A stretch of 64,000 bases of DNA from an uncultured Pelagibacteraceae bacterium (GCA_902572515.1 CACGGJ010000003.1:35404-99403), one strand, 5' to 3'; numbered from the stretch's first letter, positions 16,293 to 24,469 are shown. Notes: generated by a model from the letters alone, not told the origin. Program-made: numbers and translations.

Positions 16293-16841
16293 ATGAAAAA
16301 GTTATTCCTAGTAATTTTGGTTTATTTATTTTCACAGGTTAGCTCTTTAGCAAATGAAAGAGATACTAGACTGAACCAATTGTTTAATGAGTTAAAAGCA
16401 AATAAATCGAAAGTAGCTTTTATAATAGAACAAGAAATCTGGGTTTTATGGAGCACTCATCCAACAGATGAAAAACTTACTGCAAGATTAGAAGAGGGCT
16501 CTCAATTAGTGAGAGATCAAAACTATATAAAAGCAAAAGATATTTTTACTGAAGTTATTAATCTTGATCAAAATTGGGCTGAGGCTTGGAATAAAAGGGC
16601 AACTGTACTTTATATGCTAGGAGAATTTCAAAAGTCACAAGATGATATAGATCAAGTATTAGCCTTAGAACAAAGACACTTTGGAGCTTTAGCGGGACAA
16701 GGTTTAGTAAATATTCAACTTAAGAATTATGAAAAAGCGATTAGAAGTTACGAACAAGCACAAGAAATTTATCCTGCTATGAGATCACCAAAAATAATGA
16801 TTAAGCAAATAGAAGAATTAATGAAACAGCAAACAATATAA
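16293..16841 (+). CDS. Secreted TPR-repeat protein
   Basis: 182 residues with a signal peptide (MKKLFLVILVYLFSQVSSLA). Two to three tetratricopeptide repeats follow: the helix pairs DQNYIKAKDIFTEVINLDQNWAEAWNKRA, LGEFQKSQDDIDQVLALEQRHFGALAG and LKNYEKAIRSYEQAQEIYP. These show the canonical W/L-G/A-Y-A-P spacing. It likely acts as a periplasmic protein-protein adaptor. The end overlaps the SRAP start by one base (TAATG), so the two genes are translationally linked, although their functions are not obviously related. Confidence 0.85.
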   Translation: MKKLFLVILVYLFSQVSSLANERDTRLNQLFNELKANKSKVAFIIEQEIWVLWSTHPTDEKLTARLEEGSQLVRDQNYIKAKDIFTEVINLDQNWAEAWNKRATVLYMLGEFQKSQDDIDQVLALEQRHFGALAGQGLVNIQLKNYEKAIRSYEQAQEIYPAMRSPKIMIKQIEELMKQQTI

Positions 16842-17461
16842 TGTGTGGAAGATACGTAGTAAAAAACCCTGTAACAAAAACAAATAAATTAGTTAAATCT
16901 GCAATTCAGGTTGAAGATACTGAAAACTATAATGCTCATCCATATCAAAAACTGCCTGTAATAAAAAAATATAAAAATGGAAATACTTTAGAAAATCTAC
17001 AATGGGGCTTAGTTCCTGGTTGGGCTAAAGATAAAGATTTTAAAGCTTTAATTAATGCAAGGTTAGAGACTATTGATGAAAAGGTTTCATTTAAAAAATT
17101 GATTAAAAACAACCGATGTGTTGCAGTTGCAGATGGTTTTTATGAATGGAAAAGAGAAGAAAAAGAAAAAACTCCTCATTATTTTACCCGTGAAGATACA
17201 AATCCTATTTATTTTGCTGGTATCTTTGAAAATGATCAGTTTTGTTTAATTACGGAGGAAGCAAAAGAAAATATAAATGAAATTCATCACAGACAACCAG
17301 TTATTTTAAATCAAGCTGATATTAATCGTTATTTAAATTTAGAATTACAAGGTTCAGCGTTTTTAAAAGAACGTAAAATTCCAAATTTAATTTTTAATGA
17401 AGTCTCAAAAGATGTTAATAAACCTACAAATAACAGCGCTTCTCTAATTCAAAAAGTATAA
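16841..17461 (+). CDS. SRAP (HMCES/YedK) abasic-site DNA-protein crosslink protein
   Basis: 206 residues beginning MCGRYV: Cys2, exposed after Met removal, is the catalytic residue that forms a thiazolidine with abasic sites in single-stranded DNA. Other family residues are visible: the Asn in INARLET, the Glu in ADGFYEW (the VADGFYEWKR block) and the His in EIHHRQPVIL. The protein shields abasic sites at replication forks. Length fits the family (about 220). Start certainty is high because Cys must follow the initiator Met. It partly overlaps the TPR gene and converges on the helicase gene. Confidence 0.92.
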   Translation: MCGRYVVKNPVTKTNKLVKSAIQVEDTENYNAHPYQKLPVIKKYKNGNTLENLQWGLVPGWAKDKDFKALINARLETIDEKVSFKKLIKNNRCVAVADGFYEWKREEKEKTPHYFTREDTNPIYFAGIFENDQFCLITEEAKENINEIHHRQPVILNQADINRYLNLELQGSAFLKERKIPNLIFNEVSKDVNKPTNNSASLIQKV

Positions 17462-17463
17462 TT

Positions 17464-18747
17464 TTATTTACGTTTATTTTTCTTAAATCTAAAATTTTTA
17501 GGTCTTTTTCTATTTTTAAATTTTCTTTTATTATTTTTATTTTCGAACTTTTTAAATTTCTTCTTTTTACTTAATTTATTATTAGAAAATTTCTTTTTAA
17601 ATTTATTTTTTTTATTAAATTTCTTTCCTTTTTGATTATTTGGTTTTGCTTCTTCTTTGACTTTAAAGTCTGGATCAATTAGTTTTTGGATAGATCTCCA
17701 CATATTTCTATCGTTATTAGTTAAAAAGGTTAAAGCTGACCCATCTTTTCCAGCTCTACCAGTTCTACCTATTCGATGAATATAATCTTCAGGTACTTGC
17801 GGAAGATCATAATTAATTACGTGTTTTATAACCGGTATATCTAATCCACGTGCAGCTACATCAGTTGCAACTAAAATTCTACTGTTACCATTTCTAAAAC
17901 CTCTAATTACACGATCTCTTTTGCTTTGTCTTAGATTTCCATGGATAGCATCAGCTTTATGTCCATCATATTTTAATCGTTTAACTATTTTATCAGCACC
18001 ATGTTTAGTCTTCACAAAAACTAAAATAGAACCACTTCTTTCAACTAACTGATTTATTAGTTCATGATATTTTTTATCAGGTGTAATTTGAAAAGTTTCT
18101 TGTTTAATTTTTTCAATTGGTGTTGATAAAGATCCAACAGAAACTCTTTCAGGATTATTGAGATATTTTTGTGAAATTTTTAAAATATTTTCAGGTAAAG
18201 TAGCTGAAAATAATAGTGTTTGATGTTTAATTGGTACAAATTTTAAAATCAATTCTATTTGTGGGGTAAAACCCATGTCTAACATTCGATCAGTTTCATC
18301 TAGAACTAGGTAATTTACTTTTGATAGGTTTAAACTTTTACGCTCAATGTGATCATTAATTCTTCCTGGCGTTCCAACTATAATTCTTGCTTTTTTATTT
18401 AATTGTCTTAGTTGTTTTTGCATACTCTCGCCACCAATTAAAAGAGCATTTCCAATTCCTATTTCTCTAACATTCAGCTTTAAAACTGTTTCCATTACTT
18501 GTGTTGCAAGTTCTCTTGTTGGACAAATAATTAGAGCCATCGCTTGTTTGTCTTTAAGAAGTTTATTAATCATAGGAATAGTAAATGCTAAAGTTTTACC
18601 CGTACCTGTTTGTGCGGTACCTAGAACATCTTTTCCCTCCAAGCTAATCGGTATCGATTGACTTTGAATAGGTGTTGGAACTTTAAAATCAGCTAATTCA
18701 ATTGATTTTTTTAGTTTGTTTTCGATATTGAGATCAGAGAAATTCAT
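17464..18747 (-). CDS. DEAD-box-type ATP-dependent RNA helicase (RhlE-like)
   Basis: 427 residues. The helicase core (about 1-360) carries the Q motif PTPIQSQSIP, Walker A AQTGTGKT, PTRELA, GTPGR, motif II, SATLP, and the C-terminal ATDVAARGLD and HRIGRTGRAG blocks. Motif II reads DETD rather than the usual DEAD. Residues ~370-427 form a very basic, low-complexity tail (repeats of KKNKFKKKF, RKRPKNFRFKKN) that probably binds RNA nonspecifically, as in RhlE and CsdA relatives. Likely role: ribosome assembly or mRNA remodelling, with use at low temperature plausible. It stands alone on its strand. Confidence 0.93.
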   Translation of the reverse strand: MNFSDLNIENKLKKSIELADFKVPTPIQSQSIPISLEGKDVLGTAQTGTGKTLAFTIPMINKLLKDKQAMALIICPTRELATQVMETVLKLNVREIGIGNALLIGGESMQKQLRQLNKKARIIVGTPGRINDHIERKSLNLSKVNYLVLDETDRMLDMGFTPQIELILKFVPIKHQTLLFSATLPENILKISQKYLNNPERVSVGSLSTPIEKIKQETFQITPDKKYHELINQLVERSGSILVFVKTKHGADKIVKRLKYDGHKADAIHGNLRQSKRDRVIRGFRNGNSRILVATDVAARGLDIPVIKHVINYDLPQVPEDYIHRIGRTGRAGKDGSALTFLTNNDRNMWRSIQKLIDPDFKVKEEAKPNNQKGKKFNKKNKFKKKFSNNKLSKKKKFKKFENKNNKRKFKNRKRPKNFRFKKNKRK

Positions 18748-18830
18748 TATGTAGGGAAAGATATATATTTATGTAATTGAGTGTCTGCTTATATCTTTTT
18801 GCACTAAATACAACAAATAGTTTGAAAAGA

Positions 18831-19316
18831 TTAATCTCTAAAATTTACAAAGTCTATTGGAAGACCTATATCAATTCCTTTGATTGCAGCGATAGCTTCT
18901 TGAAGATTATCTTTTTTTTTGCCATCTACTCTTAATTCATCGCCTTGGATTTTAATTTGAATTTTTAGTTTTAGTTTTTTGATATCAGCAATAACTTTTT
19001 TAGCATTTTCTTGGCTAATTCCTTCTTTTAATTCACTGATTTGTCTAATAGATCCTCCTGATGCTCCTTCAGAACTTTTAACTTTTAAAACCCTTGGATC
19101 TACTTTTCGTCTAACTAAATGAGTTTGCAACAATTCATTAACTTGCTTTAATTTCAATTCATCAGGTGCATTGGTAGTGACCGTTTTATCTTTTCTTTCA
19201 ATTGAAATATGAAGTCCTTTGAAATCATATCGATTGCCAATTTCTCTTACACAATTAGCTAAAGCATTATCAAATTCTTGATAATTAATTTTACTTATTA
19301 CATCAAATGAAGGCAC
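18831..19316 (-). CDS. YajQ-family nucleotide-binding protein
   Basis: 161 residues matching YajQ in length and blocks: MPSFDVISKINYQEFDNALANCVREIGNRYDFKG at the N-terminus, the KVDPRVLKVKSSEGASGGSIRQ segment in the middle and KLKIQIKIQGDELRVDGKKKDNLQ near the end. Two RNP-like ferredoxin folds are expected. Family members bind nucleotides, and c-di-GMP in Xanthomonas. No signalling genes are adjacent, so the ligand is open. The start MPSFDV is typical of the family, which fixes the start codon at 19316. Confidence 0.93.
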   Translation of the reverse strand: MPSFDVISKINYQEFDNALANCVREIGNRYDFKGLHISIERKDKTVTTNAPDELKLKQVNELLQTHLVRRKVDPRVLKVKSSEGASGGSIRQISELKEGISQENAKKVIADIKKLKLKIQIKIQGDELRVDGKKKDNLQEAIAAIKGIDIGLPIDFVNFRD

Positions 19317-19427
19317 AAGTATATTATACAGTATTAATGATCAAAATTTAAACTAAATTATAAAATTTAGTGATAATAAGGCATTTTAGCTTATTGAGTT
19401 AATTGTAAATAATAATATATTTAAGTC

Positions 19428-20540
19428 ATGCTTAGTTATATCATTCCATTTTTAATACTTATCTTAGTAGTTGTTTTTATACATGAATATGGACATTACT
19501 ATTTTGCGAGAAAATATGGAGTAGGTGTTACGGATTTTTCAATTGGTTTTGGTAAAGAGTTATTTGGTTGGAATGATAAATCAGGCACAAGATGGAAAAT
19601 ATGTGCAATTCCTCTAGGTGGATATGTAAAATTTTTTGGAGATAGGAATGTTTATTCACAAGCTGATCATCAAGAAATATTAGAGAAATATAATGAAGAG
19701 GAACGGGAAAAATTATTTATTTTAAAACCTTTATACCAGAGAGTTTTAATCGTATTGGGCGGACCTTTGGCTAATTTTTTATTAGCTTTAGTAATATTTT
19801 TTTCAATCTATACTTTTATAGGTAAAGATTTTACACCTGCAGTCATTAATGAAGTTCAAAAAGATAGTCCAGCAATGGTAGGAGGATTAAAAGCTGAGGA
19901 TATAATTTTAGAAATAGACGGTAATGAGGTTAAAAGCATTATGGAAGTTTCTAAATTTATCACCATGTCTACTGGTGATTTTATAGACTTTAAAGTTAAG
20001 CGTTCTTATGATGAATTAATACTAAAAGTAAAACCCAATATTGTTGAAGGTGATGATGGATTGGGAAATAAAATTAATAAAAGAATGGTAGGTATTAAGC
20101 TTGGTGCCTATAATAATAAAGTTAACCATGTTAAATTAGGACCTGCTCAGGCTTTATATCATGCAGGTTATGAAGTTTATTTTGTAAGCGTTTCCTCATT
20201 AAAATACATCGGAGGAATGATTTTAGGTAAAGCAGATACTTCTCAATTAGGAGGACCAATTAGAATTGCTAAAATTTCTGGACAAGTTGCAACCTTTGGT
20301 GTTTTAGCTTTTATTAGTATGATGGCCTATATATCAATAAGTTTAGGGCTTATTAATCTATTTCCAATACCAATGTTAGATGGGGGACACTTAATGTTTT
20401 ATGCATTTGAGAAAGTTTTAGGCCGGCCTTTATCTCAAAAAACTCAAGAAGGTTTTTTTCGAATCGGATTGTTTTTGTTGCTATCATTAATGTTTTTCAC
20501 CACATTTAATGATCTAAAAGACCTAGGTTTATTTAGATAA
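19428..20540 (+). CDS. rseP: RseP-type site-2 zinc metalloprotease
   Basis: 370 residues, inner membrane. The zinc motif HEYGH (His19, Glu20, His23) lies in the first span, the second ligand motif NLFPIPMLDGGH lies near residue 315, and one PDZ domain (about 130-215, including GGPLANFLLALVIF before it and the AMVGGLKAEDIILEIDGNEV core) sits between. Family members cut transmembrane anti-sigma factors and clear signal peptides. E. coli RseP is larger (450, two PDZ domains), so this is a compact single-PDZ version. The usual neighbours (dxr, bamA) are not in this window. Confidence 0.93.
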   Translation: MLSYIIPFLILILVVVFIHEYGHYYFARKYGVGVTDFSIGFGKELFGWNDKSGTRWKICAIPLGGYVKFFGDRNVYSQADHQEILEKYNEEEREKLFILKPLYQRVLIVLGGPLANFLLALVIFFSIYTFIGKDFTPAVINEVQKDSPAMVGGLKAEDIILEIDGNEVKSIMEVSKFITMSTGDFIDFKVKRSYDELILKVKPNIVEGDDGLGNKINKRMVGIKLGAYNNKVNHVKLGPAQALYHAGYEVYFVSVSSLKYIGGMILGKADTSQLGGPIRIAKISGQVATFGVLAFISMMAYISISLGLINLFPIPMLDGGHLMFYAFEKVLGRPLSQKTQEGFFRIGLFLLLSLMFFTTFNDLKDLGLFR

Positions 20541-20640
20541 TTCACATTTTAAATCGTTTAAAAAGATCAATAAAATCAACGTATATTTAAGTTTTTACAA
20601 GATATTGTGTGTTTTAAAAAACTTAACACTAAAAAAAAGC

Positions 20641-20671
20641 TTGATTTATCAACGTTTATGACAAGTATAAA
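20641..20671 (+). promoter_or_regulatory. Possible promoter of the HU gene
   Basis: TTGATT at 20641-20646 and TATAAA at 20666-20671 lie 19 bases apart, 27-57 bases before the HU ATG. A GGAG ribosome site follows at about 20689. Spacing is longer than ideal, so this is only a candidate. Confidence 0.35.
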
Positions 20672-20697
20672 TATTAACCAACAAAACCGGAGCTAAA

Positions 20698-20973
20698 ATG
20701 AACAAAAAACAACTAATTGCTAAGCTTTCTGGCTCATTAAATTTGAGCAAAGCAGATGCTGAGCGAACTTTTGATACAATTACCAACACTATTTTAGATG
20801 CTCTAAAAGGTGATGATTCAGTAAAAATTGCTGGATTTGGTACGTACAAAGTTGCTAAGAGAAAAGCAAGAGTTGGAAGAAACCCAAGAACAGGTGAGCA
20901 GATTCAAATTGCTGCTTCTCAAAAGGTAAAATTCTTACCAGCTAAAGCTTTAAAAGAAGTATTCAACAGATAA
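20698..20973 (+). CDS. hupB: HU-family DNA-binding protein
   Basis: A 91-residue nucleoid protein with the complete HU pattern: MNKKQLIAKLSGSLNLSKADAER, the beta-saddle VKIAGFGTYKVAKRKARVGRNPRTGEQI with the DNA-intercalating proline arm (R-N-P-R-T-G), and the closing KVKFLPAKALKEVFN. It bends and compacts DNA nonspecifically. Length equals the family norm. A GGAG ribosome site precedes the ATG. It is flanked by a long AT-rich promoter region upstream and a strong stem-loop downstream, so it is probably transcribed alone. In SAR11 the single HU protein is very abundant. Confidence 0.96.
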   Translation: MNKKQLIAKLSGSLNLSKADAERTFDTITNTILDALKGDDSVKIAGFGTYKVAKRKARVGRNPRTGEQIQIAASQKVKFLPAKALKEVFNR

Positions 20974-20983
20974 TATTTTTTTT

Positions 20984-21022
20984 TAACAGCCCTAACGTTT
21001 CAAAACACGTTCAGGGCTGTTA
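20984..21022 (+). terminator. Stem-loop after HU gene, possible terminator without T-tract
   Basis: The arms TAACAGCCCT (20984-20993) and AGGGCTGTTA (21013-21022) pair perfectly, extended by AACG/CGTT across one bulged base. The stem is strong, but the T-run lies before it and not after it, so it is not a canonical terminator on either strand. It may act as a 3'-end stabiliser or processing signal for the HU message. Confidence 0.5.
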
Positions 21023-21025
21023 CTA

Positions 21026-21042
21026 TATGCAAAAACTGCATA
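21026..21042. promoter_or_regulatory. Dyad TATGCA-N5-TGCATA upstream of first amt gene
   Basis: A perfect 6-5-6 inverted repeat, 76 bases before the amtB ATG. A closely similar dyad lies upstream of the second amt gene at 22564-22580. The 17-base size with a 5-base spacer matches the geometry of NtrC-type sites but not their TGCAC consensus. Candidate operator for nitrogen control. Confidence 0.5.
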
Positions 21043-21117
21043 CCCAATTTTCCTAATCAGCGTTAGTTTTAAAAATTATTAAAACTATAAGTCACCTCTT
21101 AATCAAGTGGAGGTCTA

Positions 21118-22419
21118 ATGACTAAAATAATAAAAAAAATATCAGCACCGCTACTTAGTTTAATATTTTTATTAAACATGAGCAGTGCAGGTATGGCAGA
21201 GACAACTGTCTCTGGAGAAGTTCAAGCGATATTTAACTCGCTTCTATTTTTAATTTGTGGTTTCCTTGTCATGTTCATGGCAGCAGGATTTGCGATGTTA
21301 GAATCTGGTATGGTAACTTCAAAAAGTGTATCAGTAATTTGTGCTAAAAATATAGGTCTATATTCAATCGCCGGAATTATGTTTTGGCTTTTTGGTTATA
21401 ATTTAGCTTATGGAATTCCTGAAGGAGGATACATTGGAACATTTACACCTTGGTCAGATGCAAGTGCAGTTGATACAGGTTATGCTGATGGATCAGACTG
21501 GTTCTTCCAAATGGTATTCTGTGCAACAACAGTTTCAATTTGTTCAGGTGCTATGGCTGAAAGAATTAAACTATGGCCGTTTTTCTTATTTGCAGCTATT
21601 TTAGCTGGAGTAATTTATCCAATCGTTATGGGTTGGCAATGGGGTGGAGGCTGGTTAGCAGAACTAGGCTTCTCTGATTTTGCTGGTTCAACATTAGTAC
21701 ACTCAACAGGTGGTGCAGCTGCTTTAGCAGGTATCATGTTGTTAGGTGCTAGATATGGAAGATTTGATAGCAAAGGTGAGGCGAAAGCAATTAAACCTTT
21801 TGCTGCTTCTTCGATTCCATTAGTAACAGTTGGAGTATTTATATTATGGTTAGGTTGGTTTGGATTCAATGGTGGATCTCAACTAGCTATTGGAACATTT
21901 GATGATGCAGTTGCTGTATCAAGTATATTTATCAATACTAATCTTGCTGCTTGTGGTGGTGTTATGGCTGCTGCAATAATCACAAGATTAATGTTTGGTA
22001 AAACAGATGTAATTCAAATGTTAAACGGAGCAATTGGTGGTCTTGTAGCTGTTACAGCTGAACCATTAGCGCCATCACCTTTAGCAGCAATTTTCATTGG
22101 AGCTGTAGGTGGATTGATCGTAGTATTTGGAACTAAATTATTATTCAGTTTCAAACTTGACGATGTTGTAGGTGCAATTCCAGCTCACATGTTTGCTGGT
22201 ATTTGGGGAACATTAGCAGTGCCATTAACAAACGCTGATGCATCGTTTAGTGCACAATTAATTGGTGTACTTTCAATTAACATTTTTGTGTTTGCTGTGT
22301 CCTATGTAATCTGGTCAATAATGAAAGCTACTTTTGGAATTAGATTAAGTAAAGAAGCTGAAACCAAAGGTACTGACGTTACAGAAACAGGAGTAATAGC
22401 ATACGCAATACGTGACTAA
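21118..22419 (+). CDS. amtB: Ammonium transporter (Amt family), copy 1
   Basis: 433 residues with a signal peptide (to about MAETT) and 11 spans. The two pore histidines are in place: His195 in STLVHSTGGAAALAG and His357 in GAIPAHMFAGIWGT. Other Amt landmarks include FMAAGFAMLESGMVTSKS, AERIKLWPFF and WGGGWLAELGFSDFAGS. It imports ammonium/ammonia through the inner membrane. No glnK is adjacent. A GGAGGT ribosome site (about 21110-21115) can pair with an upstream CACCTC, so the site may be partly hidden in a small hairpin. A second amt gene follows in tandem. Confidence 0.95.
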   Translation: MTKIIKKISAPLLSLIFLLNMSSAGMAETTVSGEVQAIFNSLLFLICGFLVMFMAAGFAMLESGMVTSKSVSVICAKNIGLYSIAGIMFWLFGYNLAYGIPEGGYIGTFTPWSDASAVDTGYADGSDWFFQMVFCATTVSICSGAMAERIKLWPFFLFAAILAGVIYPIVMGWQWGGGWLAELGFSDFAGSTLVHSTGGAAALAGIMLLGARYGRFDSKGEAKAIKPFAASSIPLVTVGVFILWLGWFGFNGGSQLAIGTFDDAVAVSSIFINTNLAACGGVMAAAIITRLMFGKTDVIQMLNGAIGGLVAVTAEPLAPSPLAAIFIGAVGGLIVVFGTKLLFSFKLDDVVGAIPAHMFAGIWGTLAVPLTNADASFSAQLIGVLSINIFVFAVSYVIWSIMKATFGIRLSKEAETKGTDVTETGVIAYAIRD

Positions 22420-22440
22420 TTGCATGCAATAATGCAATAT

Positions 22441-22485
22441 AGAGGCTCTTCGATCTCCATGTCGTTATCTCATTGAAGAGCCTCT
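22441..22485 (+). other. 11-bp stem-loop between the amt genes
   Basis: AGAGGCTCTTC (22441-22451) pairs perfectly with GAAGAGCCTCT (22475-22485) around a 23-base loop. It is followed by a run of A, not T, so it is not a standard terminator on the plus strand; a genuine terminator follows at 22530. The 12-base palindrome ATTGCATGCAAT lies just upstream (22419-22430). The second amt gene has no counterpart of this element. It could be a structured 3'-UTR or small RNA. Confidence 0.55.
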
Positions 22486-22529
22486 GTAAAAAAAAATTAA
22501 CTAAAATCTCTCTCTCTAGTTAGTTAACT

Positions 22530-22560
22530 AAAGGCCCCAGAAATGGGGCCTTTTTATTTT
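22530..22560 (+). terminator. Rho-independent terminator of amt copy 1
   Basis: A 9-bp stem, AAAGGCCCC with GGGGCCTTT (22530-22538 and 22545-22553), closes a 6-base loop and is followed by a T-rich run to 22560. The stem, loop and the upstream CTAAAATCTCTCT stretch match those after amt copy 2. Confidence 0.9.
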
Positions 22561-22563
22561 ATA

Positions 22564-22580
22564 CATGCTTAAATAGCATA
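22564..22580. promoter_or_regulatory. Dyad CATGCT-N5-AGCATA upstream of second amt gene
   Basis: An inverted repeat with five perfect pairs (ATGCT/AGCAT) and a 5-base spacer, 71 bases before the second amt ATG. It resembles the dyad before copy 1 in half-site, spacer and distance to the start. Candidate common operator. Confidence 0.5.
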
Positions 22581-22651
22581 ACTCTCTTGCCCTATAAGCA
22601 ATTCACTATTTGCAAAACTTTTATAAAAGAATTTTTTAACAAGGAGAGATA

Positions 22652-23944
22652 ATGACTAAATATTTAAAAACATTAATTATAGGTTTAATATCATTATTAA
22701 GCTTTTCTAACTTTGCTTCAGCAGAAACAACAATGTCAGCTGAAGGACAATATATTTTTAATTCACTTGGATTTTATTTAGGTGGTGTATTAGTAGCTTT
22801 TATGGCTGCAGGTTTCTGTATGCTTGAAAGTGGTTTGGTCACTACAAAAAGTGTATCAACAATTGCAGCCAAAAATATTGGTAAATTTGCAATTTGTTCA
22901 TTAATATTTTTTCTATGTGGTTATAATTTAGCTTATGGTATTCCAGAAGGTGGTTTTATTGGATCTTTCTCTATGTGGAGCGATTCTTCAGAATTAGCTA
23001 CTGGTTATTCAGATTATTCAGACTGGTTTTTTCAAACAATGTTTGTATGTGCAACTGCCTCAATAGTTTCAGGAGCTGTAGCTGAAAGAATTAAAATTTG
23101 GCCTTTCTTTATTTTCGCTGCAATCATGGCTGGAATTATTTATCCAATTTCAATGGGTTGGCAGTGGGGTGGAGGCTGGTTAGCAACTTCAGGCTTTTCT
23201 GACTTTGCTGGTTCAACTCTAGTTCATGCTTGTGGTGGTGCTGCTGCTTTAGCAGGAGTTATTGTATTAGGTGCAAGAGAAGGAAGATTTAGTAAATCAG
23301 GTGAAACTAAATCTTTAGTACCATTTGCTGCATCTTCAATTCCATTAGTAACACTTGGAACTTTTTTACTTTGGTTTGGTTGGTTTGGTTTTAATGGTTT
23401 TAGTCAATTAGCGATGGGAACTTTTGATGATGTGAATGCAATTAGTAAAATTGCAGTTAACACTCATTTAGCGGGCGCCGCTGGGACAGTTGCCGCTGCA
23501 GTTGTAACAAGATTGCTTGGTGGAAAAACAGACATCGTTATGATGTTAAATGGTGCATTAGCTGGACTAGTTGCAATAACAGCTGAACCTTTAACTCCAA
23601 GTCCTGTATTAGCAATTGTAATAGGAGCTATTGGATCATTAATTATGTACTTTGGTACAAAATTTTTAGAAAGTAAAAAAATTGATGATGTAGTAGGTGC
23701 TATACCTGTACATATGTTTGCAGGAATATTTGGAACTTTAGTTGTTCCAATAAGCAACCCAGATACAAATTTTGGAACTCAGTTGACAGGTGTGATTGCA
23801 GTATGTTTGTTTAGCTTCATACTTTCTTACATTACTTTTAGAGTTCTTAAACAAACTATTGGTCTTAGAATTAGTGCTCAAGCTGAAAAACTTGGAACTG
23901 ATGTTGCGGAAGTTGGTGTTAAAGCTTACGCAATAAGAGACTAA
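22652..23944 (+). CDS. amtB: Ammonium transporter (Amt family), copy 2
   Basis: 430 residues, colinear with copy 1 throughout and clearly a tandem paralogue (shared blocks ERIK.WPFF, QWGGGWLA..GFSDFAGSTLVH, FAASSIPLVT). Pore histidines are His192 and His354. Signal peptide ends at about FASAETT. Differences from copy 1 cluster in the first spans and the loop after ANSWS-type residues 105-120, so affinity or regulation may differ. It has its own ribosome site (AGGAGAG), upstream dyad and terminator, so the copies can be expressed separately. The duplication includes the 3' flank. Confidence 0.94.
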   Translation: MTKYLKTLIIGLISLLSFSNFASAETTMSAEGQYIFNSLGFYLGGVLVAFMAAGFCMLESGLVTTKSVSTIAAKNIGKFAICSLIFFLCGYNLAYGIPEGGFIGSFSMWSDSSELATGYSDYSDWFFQTMFVCATASIVSGAVAERIKIWPFFIFAAIMAGIIYPISMGWQWGGGWLATSGFSDFAGSTLVHACGGAAALAGVIVLGAREGRFSKSGETKSLVPFAASSIPLVTLGTFLLWFGWFGFNGFSQLAMGTFDDVNAISKIAVNTHLAGAAGTVAAAVVTRLLGGKTDIVMMLNGALAGLVAITAEPLTPSPVLAIVIGAIGSLIMYFGTKFLESKKIDDVVGAIPVHMFAGIFGTLVVPISNPDTNFGTQLTGVIAVCLFSFILSYITFRVLKQTIGLRISAQAEKLGTDVAEVGVKAYAIRD

Positions 23945-23969
23945 AATATCTCTCTATATAATATAAATT

Positions 23970-24004
23970 AAAGGCTCCTTAGAAATAAGGGGCCTTTTTT
24001 ATTT
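23970..24004 (+). terminator. Terminator of amt copy 2 (probably bidirectional)
   Basis: A 12-bp stem (23970-23981 with 23986-23997, one G-T pair) and GAAA loop, followed by a long T-run. It runs into the end of the convergent bcp gene. An A-rich stretch before the stem gives bcp transcripts some U's as well. Confidence 0.9.
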
Positions 24005-24469
24005 TTTAACAATATTTTGAAGAGTTTCTAATACTTCTTTAGCATGGTCTTTTACTTTAACATTATTCCAAATTTTGATTATTTTACCTTTTTTATCGAT
24101 TAAAAAAGTAGTTCTAACTATTCCCATAAATTCTCGTCCCATAAATTTTTTTTTAGCCCAAACTTTGTATTTTTTTAAAACTGTTATTTCTTCATCAGCT
24201 AATAAATCAAACTTGATTTTGTATTTATCTCTGAATTTGTCATGACTTTTTAAATTATCTTTAGAAATACCCAAAATTTCGCAATTCAATTTTTTAAATT
24301 TTGGAAGCAGCTTATTAAAATCATTGGTTTCAATTGTACAGCCTGGAGTGTCATCTTTAGGGTAAAAATAAATAATTACATAATTTCCTATTGAATCTTT
24401 AAGAGAGTATTCTTTTTTATTTGTAGATGGTAATTTAAAAATTGGTGCTTTTGTATTTTCTTTAATCAT
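23999..24469 (-). CDS. bcp: Thioredoxin-dependent peroxiredoxin (Bcp/PrxQ)
   Basis: 156 residues. The peroxiredoxin active site PKDDTPGCTIETNDF carries the peroxidatic Cys (P-G-C-T) near residue 45; in PrxQ enzymes the resolving Cys lies five residues later, but here that position is Asn/Asp and another Cys occurs at about 60 (LNCEILGIS). Further family blocks are YFYPK at the start and GIVRTTFLIDKKGKI near the end. It reduces peroxides in the cytosol with thioredoxin. It overlaps the upstream glycosyltransferase-like gene by 8 bases and so may be translated with it. Confidence 0.9.
   Translation of the reverse strand: MIKENTKAPIFKLPSTNKKEYSLKDSIGNYVIIYFYPKDDTPGCTIETNDFNKLLPKFKKLNCEILGISKDNLKSHDKFRDKYKIKFDLLADEEITVLKKYKVWAKKKFMGREFMGIVRTTFLIDKKGKIIKIWNNVKVKDHAKEVLETLQNIVKK

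Noticed and set aside
21026..21042. Classical NtrC site with sigma-54 promoter upstream of amtB
   Set aside because: Half-sites do not match TGCAC and I find no GG-N10-GC box downstream; only the dyad geometry agrees.
21615..21869. An 84-codon antisense frame in amt copy 1
   Set aside because: Antisense to a strongly conserved transporter; composition reflects the transporter's Gly/Ala codons. The same holds for 23464-23757 in copy 2.
22441..22485. Intrinsic terminator directly after amt copy 1
   Set aside because: The hairpin is followed by A's, not T's, and a proper terminator exists 45 bases further on; listed as an unexplained stem-loop instead.
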